The translations under genes and the position numbers were made by a program. From Pratylenchus scribneri (taxonomy: Eukaryota > Nematoda > Chromadorea > Rhabditida > Pratylenchidae), in assembly GCA_030063045.1 (NCBI GenBank), contig JAQSEB010000091.1, forward strand, positions 1,612,001 through 1,676,000: a stretch of DNA of 64,000 nt. Direction: 5' to 3'. Shown here one piece after another: positions 46,101-61,100 of the stretch. Numbering within the stretch: the stretch's first letter is position 1; each line of letters opens with the position of its first letter. The notes beneath the pieces were generated by a model. That model ran no database searches. It worked only from the letters and a program-made list of their open reading frames with translations, and had not been told where the DNA came from.

Positions 46101-49100
46101 AACTATACTCTTTACCGCGCACTTCTATCTCAACTCGCAAAAAAGTTATTGAGGAATTTTGACTCGCGCAGCTAAAATAGAAAATTTCCCGTATTTGTTT
46201 AGGCTTCCCTGGCCACCGTAGACCCCCCAACCTATATATCATTTTGTAGCTAACATTCTAACTTAGGAGCGGTTTTTAGTTTCAAATCGATTGAGGTCCA
46301 AGGAAAAAAGTTTTACCTGGGCAAACCGGTTTTTAAACCGGTTTCTGCCCAATCCCAAACCCCTTTCAAAAAACGCGTATTTTTCCCAGATGCGCCATAA
46401 AAAGTTACCCCTAGAATGTGCAAATCCCAAATCGAAAAAATCCCTAGAAAAAGAGCCTTAATTTTTTTTGTGAAAAATGTAAAACGGATTATATATTATA
46501 TAAAATTAATTTAAAATCTTTCCAGAAAAATTAATTTAAAATCTTTCCAGAAAAATTAATTTAAAATCTTTCCAGAAAAATTAATTTAAAATCTTTCCAG
46601 AAAAATTAAAATTTTTCCAGAAAATTTAATTAAAAAATTTTCCGGAAAACAATTAAAATCTTTCCAGAAAATTTAATTAAAATCTTATCGAATTCTTGAC
46701 ATTAATTAAATTTATCTTTACAGCCTTACCTGCATCGAATCGTACAAAACTCAATGCATTTGGCCATTTCTTCGCGGGAATCCACCAACTATTTTCGGCT
46801 ATTACGTTCCCTGTTCCGATCAATTGGCAACGGAACACATGATCATTTATATCAACAATTTTTACCACTTTTGCCTTCAATCCTCCAAAAATTGGTAATC
46901 ACTATAAAATTATTTTAATTCATTCCTTTCAGAATTGCCTTCAAAATGGCTCCCATCGTCAGCCAATCCACGAACTTTTTGTCGAACTTTGCCTCACCAT
47001 TCCCGTTCGCCTCTCCACCCTTTTACCCTATTTGCCAATGCTGATGGATCCACTCGTGTGCGCTTTGAATGGTTCGCCAACTTTGGTTCAACAAGGACTT
47101 CGGACACTGGAATTGTGCGTCGACAATTTACAACCCGACTATTTCTATGAACAAATGCAACCGGTCCGGGCTGCACTGATGAAAGGCCTATGGCGTTGTG
47201 TTTCGACGGCCGACACCCAATTGGCACTGATTGCCCTCCGAATTTTGGGCAAATTTGGGAATATAAGCCGAAAAGTGCTGATGGACGCACAAACAATGGA
47301 ATGGCGACAGAAACGAGACCAACAGGGAATTGGCCCAAAATTATTGGCCACATTCGATGCCTCCTCATCATCGGAAACAATGGCAATGGATACAGGGGAT
47401 GAACAAAGTGCCCAAATGGAGAGAATGTCATTGGGAGATGCGGAAATGATGGTGAAGTCACGGAAAACGATGAATGCCCATTTCACATTGGATGGATGCG
47501 TGCAAAGTGCGATTGCCATTTTGAGGTGGGAATTATTTTGAATTTATTCAATTTTGGGTGTAATAATTAAATTATCATATTCATATATTCAAAAAAACTC
47601 AAATTGCCGAAAAGATTATTAAAAAATAGACATAATAATTATAACGATTTATGGATTTGTTTATATTCAAAACTTGAGTAGAGAAGGCCATTAAAACCCA
47701 TAAAATAATATAAAATTTTTAAGATTTGTCAAAATTAAAGGTTTTGGACCATTTAATCCGTTCTCATTTTTGGTTCAATACTAAATTAGAATTAAAAAAA
47801 CTTAGGCCGAAACATAATCAAATAATGCGTCTTGAAGAGATCTATCGATTAGGTTTAAGTTCTATTGGTATAGGATAAACTCTAATGGTTATAATTTTTT
47901 CGCCAAATTAAATATACCGAATTTCCATTATTTATAATTCGAAAACTCCTAATTTTATATTAAATTGTCACAGAGTGCCCGATGCCCAAGTTCAACATCC
48001 TTCGTCCTCTTCATCTACAACAGCCACGTCAACATATTCGGGCACTGCCAAAATGCAAGCTTGTGAATTCATCAAAACCCTTTTGGTTGGCCTCATTCCA
48101 ACCAGTCAAATGTGCTCAGAATCGGCATTGGCCGTGGCCAAATTAATTCAGACCGATGGCATCACATTTTCCAACTATATTTGTCCGGACAATGCCTCAC
48201 GTCAAACAGTCATTTCCGCACTGAATGGACTTTTCATTGCGGTTTTCAATGTGGAAACACGACAGCAAATTTTGCCATTTTTCCGTGCACTCATCAAACA
48301 TTTGACCATTCAATGCGTGTTAGAATCCGTGGCAGACGGTGGGTTTAAAATTTGAATTTTTTTTATAAATTCAATTAAATTTCAATTTTCAATTAAATTT
48401 TAAAATTTTTTTCTTTAGACAATCAAAAATCCAGAATGAGTGGGGAGGCTATGCATTTGGATTCATTAGTGCTAATTGATGCCATTGCCTTAACACTGAG
48501 TGATTCTTGTAAAGATTATTGCCATACAGCGATTGTGAGTTCAAATTTTGATACTTTATCAAGATTCTATTTTTTTGATATTTTATTTTATTGCTGAAAA
48601 ATTAGGACTAGAAATATTATGATTAGTTTTGGGAAACTTAGAGTGACTTTAGGGATATAAAAAATGATGACAGGTAGATAACCGATAAGTGCAAATTTTT
48701 CCATCAATTATTTCAATTCCAAATTCCCAAAAATAGTTGGCACTTCGCATTCTCATTGACACTGCCTCCTCCCTATTCAACAATGATTGGGTGAAGGCCG
48801 CTCAAATGCCTCTATTCGAATATATGGTGGAGAAGATTACAGCACTCTGCTATCGTCGAGAATGGTTTGCCCGACTGGGTGGATGCACTGCAATGCGCCT
48901 TATCATTGAAATCTATCCGCCTTGTTTTGTTAAACGAAATATGCTCACATTTTTGGATGGATGCATTCATGTAATAGTGGGGAAAAACTATTAAAAAATT
49001 TGATAAATTTTCTTTAAGACAATTTCATTTATTTCCGGCGAACTTTCCTGTGGAACATTCGAATTTGCCTCCATATCAATTGATCTCATTGTGAACATTT

Positions 49101-52100
49101 GTTTTGGCCCAAATGAACTGCATTCCCAGGGCACACTGTTGGCCAAATTTATTGCACATTTAGCTGAACAAATTGATGATCCCGAGCCTATTTTACGGAA
49201 TGAGGTGAATTTAAATTCAGTTCAAGCCTATATTTTTAATTAATTTTCAATTTCCAGTGTATTCGTGTAATCAATGCGACTGCAAAAAGAGTAGAACTTC
49301 CATTGTCGACAATTCTTCAAACATCCAAGAATATTTTGGAATCAAAATTAGTTGAAGGAATGCAACATTTTCCGGCCATTTCTATTCAATGCAAAATTGC
49401 AATTATTGTGAGTTATTTTTCTCGTATAATTTTTGATTTACAAATTAAATAATTCCTCGATTTTTTTTACAAATAAAATTTAAAGAATCAATCAAATCAG
49501 TCAAATTAAATTCTAATTTAAATATTTGAAATATTTTAATTAGTTTTTCATTTCCATCATCCTACAAATGAAAATCAGTCCAGTATTTTGGACAAAAATA
49601 TTTTAAAAAATAGTAAAATTAATCGCAGCCTTAGTTAGTAACATAAAAAAGTCGAAAACTGTAACTTGTAAATAAATATACGGTAACCGAAAGCCGAAAA
49701 TTTTGACTTAACTAAAAAGGATAAATTAAATAAAGTATTAATATTTAATTTTCACCAGGATCTCTATTTATTTTATGCAAAAATTGGTGATGATTTCAAT
49801 TTAAATATCCCCGAAGAAATCAATGCCACATTTGCCCAAAATTTGTTAAAAATTTGTCAGCAAACCAATGATGATGAACTACGACAATTATTAAGAATTC
49901 AACAAATTGGTAGTACAAACGGAATGGATTTTGGGAAAAATGGTAATTCCATGGAAGTTGAGGAGAAACTGAAAACAATACGCAAAACATCAACCGGTCA
50001 GTTCATCGGGCAATATAAATTTTAAAAAAATTTTGAATTTTTCCAGAGGCATTAGTCAAATTATATTTCAATATTTATGCTCAAAATAAAGAAGGTAGAC
50101 TTAAATAAATTTTTCGCTTGATTAATTTTGTTTTATAGGAAAAATTTTGCAACAAATTTTTCAACATTTTGTTGATTTCTCTTTGGAAAATTGCAACACT
50201 GAATTGACAGAAGACATCGCCGTAATAAAATCAATTGTGGATTCGGGCATCACAGAGGTGAATTTTACTTTTTTTTTCAATTTTAAAGCAACAATTTCTT
50301 CTTCAGATTCTGCAAAAATTTCCCGACAATTTCAAACTTCGCTACCACTTTAATAACAAATTCGCTCCATTGGTCAGCCATTTTCGTGACAAGAAAACAT
50401 TCATTTCGGACACATTCTTCAAAAAGCTTACCTTTCTGATCAAGCATTTGTCCCGTGAAATTTCCGAAGATGTTGTCAAACGTTTGAAGGTGTGATTTAT
50501 AAAAAATTAAAAATTACAGTGAATTTCATGCAATTTTAGATTCTTAAGGACAATTAACCATTTCTGATAACTAAAAAATAGAAAATTCTAATTATTTTGA
50601 ATAATTTTATTTGACGATGTTATTACTAATAAAAGATGGAATTTAACGGAAATTTAGTGCCAAAAATCTTTATTTTTTTGAGCCAATTAATCTTGGCCAA
50701 AACAATTCCTCCAAAACATTCATATATCCACCTGAAGCTTAATCCTAATATAAATTAAGCCTCTAGCCTAATCGTAATCAATTTATATGGCCTCAAAAAG
50801 ATAATTCGGCAATTTTAATATTTTTTCGCAAAATTAATATTATTTCATTTTCATTTATCTTTTCCACAGGATGACCTCTCATTGATTATGCAAACCTCTC
50901 CAGCCTCACTCAACAGCGACGATGTCGAATGTGTGGTCAATGCGGTTCAACTGTTCCACCAATCCAAATATTACAAAGATGAAAAATTGGTGCAAGAATT
51001 CTTCCAATTTTTTACCCAAACAATTCATGAATTTCCAACAAAAGTACGTAAATAATTTGTATTTTCCTAAATAAATTACAATTTATAGATGAAAATTCAA
51101 TGGCGACATTCCATTACGCCATTTCTTCTCCATTGCCCTTCAATTGTTGCCGAAATTATTTTAAACAAACGATCGTTTTGTCAAGAGAATTCAAAACAAT
51201 TTGTACATTCATTTATCGAGACTGATGGCGAGGAAGCAAGTCATTTGAGGAGGGCATTATTGCAGAATGCATCTTTATTGAAAATTGTTGACGATGAATT
51301 GGTGATGAAGGTGGGAAATTTTTGTATTTTTTTATTAAATTAGAGATTTATTTATTGTAACATTTTTAATTAAAATATACACAATCATTATTAAATGAAA
51401 GATATTTAATTTTTCGAATTAGATACCTAGACTTGATCCATCCATGAACCTTATACTACTCTTTAAGAATAACGTTAACATAAATATCTCTTTTGATAGT
51501 ATTTCATCTGTTGGGCTTATAAAATTTTCTGTAAAAATTATTATTAAATTTTCCGACAAAAATTATTTTCAATTTTTTAAAAATAGAAATCTGACTTTCA
51601 TTAATCCTTTTTCTCCCACAGAAATCAACTGATGCAAAACCCGACTCAACATTCGAATTAAACTTGCTCAAATTCTTATCCACACTGCTTGACAAAGAAT
51701 ACTCAATGGATATGGAAGAAAATTTGTTGCCCATCTTCTCATCAATTCGCGCACTTTGGGCCTCAAATTCATTCAAACAAAGGCATTCCGTTAGAAATAC
51801 GGCACCAGAAAAAATGGGCGAAGAAATAAATGAAAACTTGGAATCGAAACAACCAACGGATACTGCCATGGACACTACATCCACCGGTGAATCGGCATCC
51901 TTCCCCCCTGCTGCAAAGCAAAAGGAACAAACGCCAATTTTGGACGAATGCAAATTTGATACACCTGCCTTTTGTGCAAAAATTTTACTGGTTCGATTGC
52001 GCTTCTTACTACTCAATTTTGTGGAGAAACAAAAAGAAGATACGGAAGATGCAGCCAATGAATGTGTTGATCTGCTCTATGAACTTACATTTGCCTTTGT

Positions 52101-55100
52101 GCATGAATATGCTTCCGACATTATATTCCTACGCAAATTCATCGATGATGAAATCATTCCTGTATGTTTTACTCACAGGGGGGAATTTTAATAATTTAAT
52201 TCAAATGAATTGATGGGGATGAATATTAGAATAATTAAAAATAAAATTTAAATTTGTGCTATAATAATAGTTCCGTAAATGATAATGATATATGCCAATA
52301 TGGTATGTATTTAAATGTTTGGGAAATAGTCCTATTCCTAGATTACACTAGAGTTGCACCCCCGGGGACGGGGATGCGTTCGGGGAGAAATTTTCGGGGA
52401 TCAAATTTTCGGGGAACATTTCGGGGCTACCCCGGGGTCATCTTTTTCGGGGACGGGGATTCGGGGATAAAACGGGGATCATTTCGGGGATCCCCGGGGC
52501 CCCGGGGAAGAAGACGGGGATTAAGGGAATTTTTTAAAAAGCTAAAATATGTTTAAAATTTTTGCCTTCTGGGTTAAAAATATGAAAATTTGGGCTAATT
52601 TTATGCTTTTTTTAATTGTCCAGCAAAGATTTGTTGGAGTTTATTATTAGCTTGATTATCATTCTTGTTATGGAATTCCTTCAAATCTACTTTATAAGGA
52701 TTACACTTTTAAATTTGTTATTTTAATTTTTTTTTAAAAATTTCTTTTATTTTTAATTGTCTTGTTATTATCGTTAGTAAAATACTAATTGTGAAAGATA
52801 TAAAAGCTTATCTAGTATATAGGCTTTTGAAAAATTTGAAGAGAAAATTTGTATTTTTTGATCGACCCCTCCGGCCATTACAATATTAGGAAATTTTTAG
52901 CTGCTCTATTTTTAACTACAAAATGCTATTAATCAGTGGTGCCAGGTACACCGAAGAAAATTTTTAAAATTTTATTTAAATTTGACTGAAAACCGCACAT
53001 TTTTGACATAGGATACAAGGAAAAACATATTCCGATGGTGCCGATAGGCACAGTCGGAGAAAATTTTTTTGAATAATTTGACTATTTTCACTGAATTTTA
53101 ATACAAATTTCACAGTCGAATAAATATTATGATCTAGTAAAAATCATTTACTAACATCCATATTTAAAATTCCAGATTCAAAATATTAAATATCTTTTGT
53201 TTATGACTTATCAATGAATTTTATACTCATTATTTAAATTATGTCTTATTATACATATATCTCATTATTAAATACTTTTTCGTGTTGGATTACAAAATTT
53301 ACGGTATAAAACATTTAAATTATCTATATTCAATGCAAAAAACATCAAAAAAACGAATATTTTTTACCTTAACAAATCATTTTCGGGGAAGGAAAATTGC
53401 CGGGGATGGCATCGGGGACGGGGATTCCCCGTCACGGGGATCAAATTTTCGGGGGACAACCCGGGGGTGTTTTTCCGGGGATCAAATTTTCGGGGAACAT
53501 CTCGGGGTTGTTTTTCGGGGGAAATGCTCGGGCATCCCCGGGGTTTCGGGGATCCCCGTCCCCGGGGGTGCAACCCTAGATACACCCTTTTGCAGGGTTT
53601 TTCGGGCTACTCCTCCGCCTAGATTACACGCTTTTGTAGTTTGGACCTCTAGTCCTTCGCCTAGACCCTAGATTAAGAATTAAGATTTAGTCCTCATACT
53701 ATATTGCATGCTTTTATACATATAATGGTTTCGGGTTCTAATCCTACATCTTGTACATTTAGTCCTCTTCCCTATATTAAATGCTTTAGTCGGTTTGGGG
53801 TTTTGGTCCTATACCCATATTGTATACTTTTATCGGGTTTTTTTTTTATTATTCCTCATTCCTCTTCATATATAGCATAAATTTTTCGGAATTCGGATTA
53901 TAGTCAATTCCCCATATAGCACTTTTTTTATTCCCAATCCTCCACTACAACATTTAATTTTAAATATATGGAGCAGGGCTGGAACCGGAATTCCGGTGTT
54001 TGAGTTCCGTTCCGATTCCGAAAAGTGATCTAATTCCGAAAAATTCCGAAAAAAGCAAAGGGGGTACCCCGGTACCCTTTGCTAGTTTAAATCAAAAATT
54101 TGGATTATTATTGAAACGAATTCCTTTTTTACCTTCAATTTTATTCTTTTTCTTATACTAGTTTTTCTTCTGATTAATTTTATTATAAATTTAAGAAAAA
54201 ATCTAAACATTTTTGACTCATTTATCATTAATTATAATCATTGAACATTACAGCAGATCAGTCTTTTTTTAATTTTATATCAAAATTAAATAAATTTGTT
54301 TTTTAATATTTTAATAGAAAAATGAGTTAATTTGGGAAAGATTCTTGGTGGTATTATTTTGATAAAATTGGCGAAACAACAAAAGCAAAATGCAAAGTTT
54401 ATCAATGATTTGCGCCAAAGATTGACGCCAGAAACTCCTTTTTCTTCACCAAAATGTGCCACTTTACAATTTAAAAATTGATGCTTTTTGAAATATCATT
54501 AAATAATTTTTGAAATAACATTGAATATTTGGATAAAAATTTTACTTTTTTTTTATTTTAAGAATTTTTTTTGAATTTTTAATGGATTTAAAATTTTTGA
54601 AAAATTCCGAATTCCGGTTCCGAAAGCCGGAATTCCGGTGTTTCAGTTCCGTTCCGATTCCGATTCCGAAAAAAATTCAAATTCCGATTCCGAAGCCAAT
54701 TCCGATTCCGATTTTTTTGAGTTCCGGTTCCAGCCCTGATATGGAGGAAGGGGATTAAAAATTATGTAAATTTTAGGATAGAGATTAAACAATCATATTT
54801 ACCAATCCAACTGATAAATATACCTTTGATATACTTAATTTATTTCCATAATTTATTGCTAAATCTAATTCCACAACATTCCATTTTCAGAAACTTCCCC
54901 TCCATTGGCGACGTCTTTGCTTCTTCAAAGTAATTAAATTGTTGCGCGCAGATCCAGCAAATGGACACTCTCTCCATTTGGTACGCTTCATGCAATACAT
55001 TGTGGCACCAATTTTCGCCTATGCCTTCGAAATTTACGATACCGATTTGGTTGTAATGGGCGAAGAGGCTATAGCCGTACAACAACAACAATCGCTAGAG

Positions 55101-58100
55101 GCTCAATCCACCGGAGCAACAGATGAATCCACGCAACAAAAATTGGATGAGCAGAATATCGTGGCCGTTTTTTGCAATGATGTGATCCAAAGATTGACAA
55201 ATGATAAGACCATGATGTCGCATACACTTACCATCGTGATGTACCTGTTCAGTGCCTTACTCGTCCAAAAATGTCCAATGCATATTTATGACACAACAAA
55301 AAAGTGGGTTTATTTATACAAGAAATTAGTTTTTATTACATTAATTAAAATTATTATAATTTTTATAGGGCATTATATTTTCTTTTATTATTTTTTAAAA
55401 TAGATATTAGAAATTAATATTTTGTTAATTTATTTATTAAACCCTTAAGAAAATAATTTTTTAGTTTTTAAGGCATTGAAAAATTTTAACTTTTTTAATA
55501 AATATTAATTTTTTGTTATTTAAGGCCACAAGAACAAGGCAATTTGCGTCCATTTATGCTGTTCGGTTGGCCTTGTTTATCTAAAAGTTTCACTGGCGAT
55601 ATGACCGAAAAGTATGCAGGCCATTTCCTCATTGCCAACATCATTGACCAATTCACCATCAATCGAACCATCATTTTGCAAGTGTTGAGCAGTTTGATGT
55701 ATGCACATCATCAAGACAATCGTGAGATGATACGCAAATCATTGGACATTTTAATACCGGCAGTGCCAAGGCGAATGGCCGAAGGGCATTCCCAGCTGCT
55801 AATTTATTTCAAGAAGGCGTTGGTTGAGGAATGCCGAAATTGTCCGCAGATCAATCATTGCCTGTGAGTTTTTTAATTTTTCACCTTATAATTAGAGGAA
55901 TATTAGATATAAGTTCCATAGACCTACAACTTTCAATAGCTAAGATTATAATGATTCGGCCTAGATATTTAACAAATTCTAACTTAATTCCGGATAAAAA
56001 TTAAAATAGATTAATACTTAATACCCTTTGATTTTTACCAAACCATGACAAATTATATAACATTCGATAAGTTTAGATGAGCTCTATCCTATGATATATA
56101 GTGTTTGTGTGTTTGTGAATGTAGGACAAACCCTTACTTAAACCATTATAATTATTTTTGAAGTTATAATCTCCTTTTCGAAATTTCACCAAATTAGATT
56201 GTATTATTTTTTCCACTTCAGTCAAATCATTGTGCGCCATCACACCGTCTTTTATCATATTCGCCATCAAATTGTCCATCTCATCCTGGGCTCAATGCAA
56301 AGACTGCTTCAAATGCAAGGTGGCTATGAGACAAAACGATTGTTGTTGGATGTTTGCGAAGTGATGATCAAATGGGAACAAGAGAGGCAAACCGCACTTC
56401 AAACCTTGGAAGCAACTGGAGCCATCGGGGCTGGAGGCAATGGAGAATCCACTGAAGCGGTGAGAACATTTAAAATAAAATAGAAATTACCAAAAATACG
56501 GAAATTGTCTAGAATAATATTTAAAAAATACCCAAAAATTCTAACTGTTCATTGGTTTGTCTTATTAGAACCATTATTTAATATTTAACCTGGTTTGTCT
56601 TAGAACCATTATTTAATATATAACCAATCGATAGATTCTCAAAAATCATCATTTGATACTAATTTTTTTCATAGGTTAATCAAAAGAATAATAAAAAAAT
56701 ATTATCACTCCAATTTGCCCGGACTAAATCCTTTTGGAATCATGGGACTAAATCCTTTTGGAATCATGGGACTAAACATTAAGCCAATTCTAACTTAATT
56801 TAAAACCAAAAATCAGAATCGGTTTAAACCGTTTAAAACCCTTTAATTTTTATCAATAACAAATTTTTTATACCATTCGATGCTTTTTGACCAACTCTAT
56901 TCTATAGTATATATTATAATTTGTGAATTTAGGTACTAGGACAAACCATTAAACCATTATAATTATTTTGTCATTATATTATTCTTTTTAGGCCCAATCA
57001 ACGCCATCTATGTCCGCTACTGCCCCCTCTTCGTCCGCTTCGGTTATTGTGCCGGATGTGCAGATGCAACCGGCGGCTGCCGATTTACACAAACAAATGG
57101 ACAAAGCATTCATTGATAACATCATCCTGTTCCTATTCCGAATTGCCACCTCAACCGATCAAATTGGAGCTGTTTCGTCGAGTGGCGCAACCGCAATGGA
57201 ACAAATTAATAAACGGGCAGTTATGCTGTTACGGAATGCATTGAAGCCGAATATTTTTGGTGGCGTGGCAACCATTCGCACACATTTGCTTGAGAAACAA
57301 CTTCAATTACCCAATCCAGAGCAATTCAGTACTGGAAATGAGGCAAGTTTATTTATATTTTTGGGTAATTTAATGTTTTTCCAAAATCAGATAAATTGGA
57401 TATAAAATTAAAATTTTGTGATCAAAACAAAATTCAGACATTTTTAAAAATGTTTTATATAGCCTTGTCTTATTAATTTCATCTCAAATAAGGAAAAGAT
57501 TAAAGGCAAAAATTTTGCTTCAATATTATTTTTTCTCAAAATTAAAATGTTTATCTCAAAATATTTTAAGCTATTTCAGATCAAAAAACTATTTCCTAAA
57601 AATTAATAGATAGAGAAAAATATTTTTATTTAATTTAATCTTAAAATGTGCCGCCCAATATGATTAAATATTTTTTTTTCAAAAATATATATATATATAT
57701 ATTTTATCAACTAAGTAGGACTTTTTTTTTTTAATTTTTAAAATGCTTTTTCTCAGAGAGAAAATTAATCAGTAAATAATTCTATCTGATTGTTTAGATT
57801 TAGATGCTAAAAAATATGATTATTTAATTTCATCTCAAATTGGGAAAAGATCAAATGCAAAATTTGAATCCACAATTGCGTCAGGGCTCTTTTTTCGAAA
57901 TTAAAATTCAGAAACATTTCAATTTCTCTGAATCGTAACTTTAAAATCAGCAAAATTCCTAAAAAAACAACACAAATTAGATAAAATTAACTCAATTTTT
58001 CAGGTCGCAATCAATCATCAACTCCAAATGGTGAACATGACATTGGAGGTGCTCTCCAATCTGATTAATTATTTGGCCCCACAAATATTGCTTGAACTGT

Positions 58101-61100
58101 TCATCCCATTGCAACGTGCTTTGATATGCTGCATGAACTACAACAATTCACAACAAATTCTGCGCGCCACTTACCCAATTTTGGTCAAATTATTGGACAA
58201 AAGCAAATCATCTGCAACCGGACTTGACGAATTTGAGCAGCTTAATTTAGTAAGTTTAATTATTGTTGAATAATTCTTTTTAAATCTGAATTAAAAAGAA
58301 TGACAAATTTTGAACTAATTACAAATCAAACTAAAAGATATTTCAAATAGATTTGTTCAAAATTATTTCGCATTTTATTTGTATAATTTTTTTTCAGAAA
58401 TCAATTTCATTTCAATTTTCAATATTTCCTCCAAAATAATTTAGCTTTTAATAAGAAAAATTATTCTAATATTAAATATTAATTATTTTTAGAAAAACAT
58501 TGAATTTGTAGAATACTTTTCGAATAGATAAAAATATTTTTTTTCTGACCTTTTAAACCATAACAAAATGTCATGGCTTAAGGGATATGTTTAGATATTA
58601 GATTAGGTCTTGGTTCTCAGAAAATAACAATCTTAAAGAAGTCTCATTTGACCAAGTTTTATGGCCTTAAAAAAGTTTATTTTTTTGACATATAAAATTT
58701 CTGCTACTTTAATAATTTACATTTCTTAAATGTAGATATTTCATAATTTAATTCACAAAAATGTGTTCAATTTCCAGCACATTACCCGTTGCATTCATGA
58801 CGCCATGAACAACTTTGCCAGCACATTGACCTCCTCGCCTCCAATGAACATCATCAATCTCTTCCGGCTGATGCACACAGCTCATCCCGCCTATTTGGAC
58901 ACTGTTTGCCTCAACCCATTCATCAAACTGCTCCAACGCCTGGTCCGTGAATATGTGTTTATGCCTTCGCATGGGGCCAGCACAATTGATCAGGCACAAA
59001 AGTTGAATGGCGATTTGTTGGCCATTTGCCTGGAAGTACTCTACACGAGGACAAAACATTTCAATGTGGAGGCACAAAAGAATGTGGTCCAATTTGTGTT
59101 ATTGCCATTGATTGAAAAGAATGCTGGGGACAAAATTTTGGAGTACATTGTTAAGGTGGGTGTCTGTGATTACTGATTAATATAATAAAATTCATGAAAA
59201 TTTTAACGGAATCAATAAAAATAAAAATTTAATTTTAATTTAATTTATTTTTTTTGTCAAATTTTACCAAATATTCCTCCTATAAAATCCATTATTTTAA
59301 AGATTTCATTGGAAATTGTCAAATCGGAAATTGCCCAAGCGGAAATTCTAAAACAATCATCAATGGGCGGCGATGATCTCGACTCAATGGATGTTCCCTC
59401 CTCAGCCATGCCAATTCAAAGCCAAGGTGGCCATGTGCTCATCAAATTTTTCCAAGCATTGGATCAACGGCTGATGGCGAATGTCGAATTACGACGCCAA
59501 TTCCTCCTTGCAATTTTAACACTTTATGAACATCAAGAGCTGTTGGCCATCAATTTGGGAAGATTGCAACTCGCCTTCTATTGGGGCCTCTGTACAAGTG
59601 ATCGAGAAATTCGGAATAGGTGGGTGTGAATTAAAGAATTAAACAAACAATTTCTTTTAAAAAAAATTATCAAAAAATTAAATTAAAATGGCAATTTATA
59701 TACTTATTAAAATTAAAAGAATTAATTATTAGTTAGAATTAGCGTAAAAATTTCATTGCCCTAACATTTAATAATAGCTTTATAATTAATCATATAAGGG
59801 ATGAATTTTTAGATTTCAAAAATTATAAAATTGTTGTCTTATTTTTTTTGAAATTTACCAAAATAATTTTCATGAACCTCAAAAAATTTTTTTTATCTTT
59901 TTAATTGTATTTTTACAATGAAATTTTCCATCGAAAATACCAAAATAGGATAGGTAAAGATCTAAAAAAATGTTGAAAAACATTATTTAGTAATTAGTAT
60001 ATATTTTCTCATCAAATCAGATGCATACAAAACATAGTTCAAAACTTAAAAATTCATCTCTAATCACTACCAAATTATTTATAGATATTTTGTCGTCTTC
60101 GAAAAACAATTCCCCAAGGCAATTTGCGCCCGAATTATCCACATCATGTCCAAGGAGAATTGGGAACCTTTGGGCGCATCATTCTGGCTTACCCATGTTG
60201 TGCATTTATTACTACTTTCGACCAATTTGGAGCAGCGAATTCGCCTGGTGAATTGTGCAAAATTTGCCAATCTAATCGAATTCCTTGCGCCAAAAATTGT
60301 GGATGGAGGAAATGGCCAGCAGGAAGAGGCAGAAAATGAGATGAAAATGGAAACCGAAGAAGGTGAAAGAATGGAAGAAGGAGGCGAAGAATTAGAATTG
60401 GCACCGGAAAGAATGGAAACTGGAGAAGAAGAACGTCCAATAGCAACGGAAGAAGAAGAGACAATAAAAGCACCGAATGAAAATTTAATGGACGAACAAA
60501 TGGACGAAGATGGAGGCGAAGGGGAAGAAGGCCCATCTTCGCAACCGGAACAACAACCATCGCAATTGATGAATTTGCCATCCACTCAATCGGGGAGCCA
60601 ACAATCGCTGTTGCGACCCAACAGTCGAGAACAGTCAATGATGCGCATTTCATTCAGTGAAATTGGTGGCCCCATAGAGGAGACAGCCTCCAAAAAGACA
60701 ACGCTGGAGAAGAATGTTGCCGAAGTTCAAAATACGTAAGGGAATTTACTCTTCGATTTTTATATATTTTATTTCTTAAATTTTCAGCTTAATTTCTTTT
60801 GCCAAAGAGGCCAAATTTCGCAAAATTGTCACAAATTTGATGGGCATTTTGTATTCGGATCCGGCTCTTTGCAATCGTGTTTTCGTTGAGGTGGGAATCT
60901 GGTTATATTACTTTTATATTCAAATGATTAATTTCCGGGAGGATATTTGCCCCTTTTCTTGGAAAATAATTTTCCGAAAACTTCCAGAATTCTCTTTTAA
61001 AACATTCCAAAAATCTATAATACCTAAACCTATTTTACGGATACTTATTTAATTTAGCGAAAAATGGTGAAAAATGGCGAAAACTTTTCGTATTGAAAAA

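Noticed and set aside
43095..46242. 63-codon frame repeated in the 628-bp units as a gene family
   Set aside because: The frame follows from the units being near identical; it has no start context, hydrophobic pattern or similarity I recognise.
42731..46500. Hammerhead ribozyme in the 628-bp units
   Set aside because: I looked for CTGATGA plus GAAA in either orientation and did not find the paired core.
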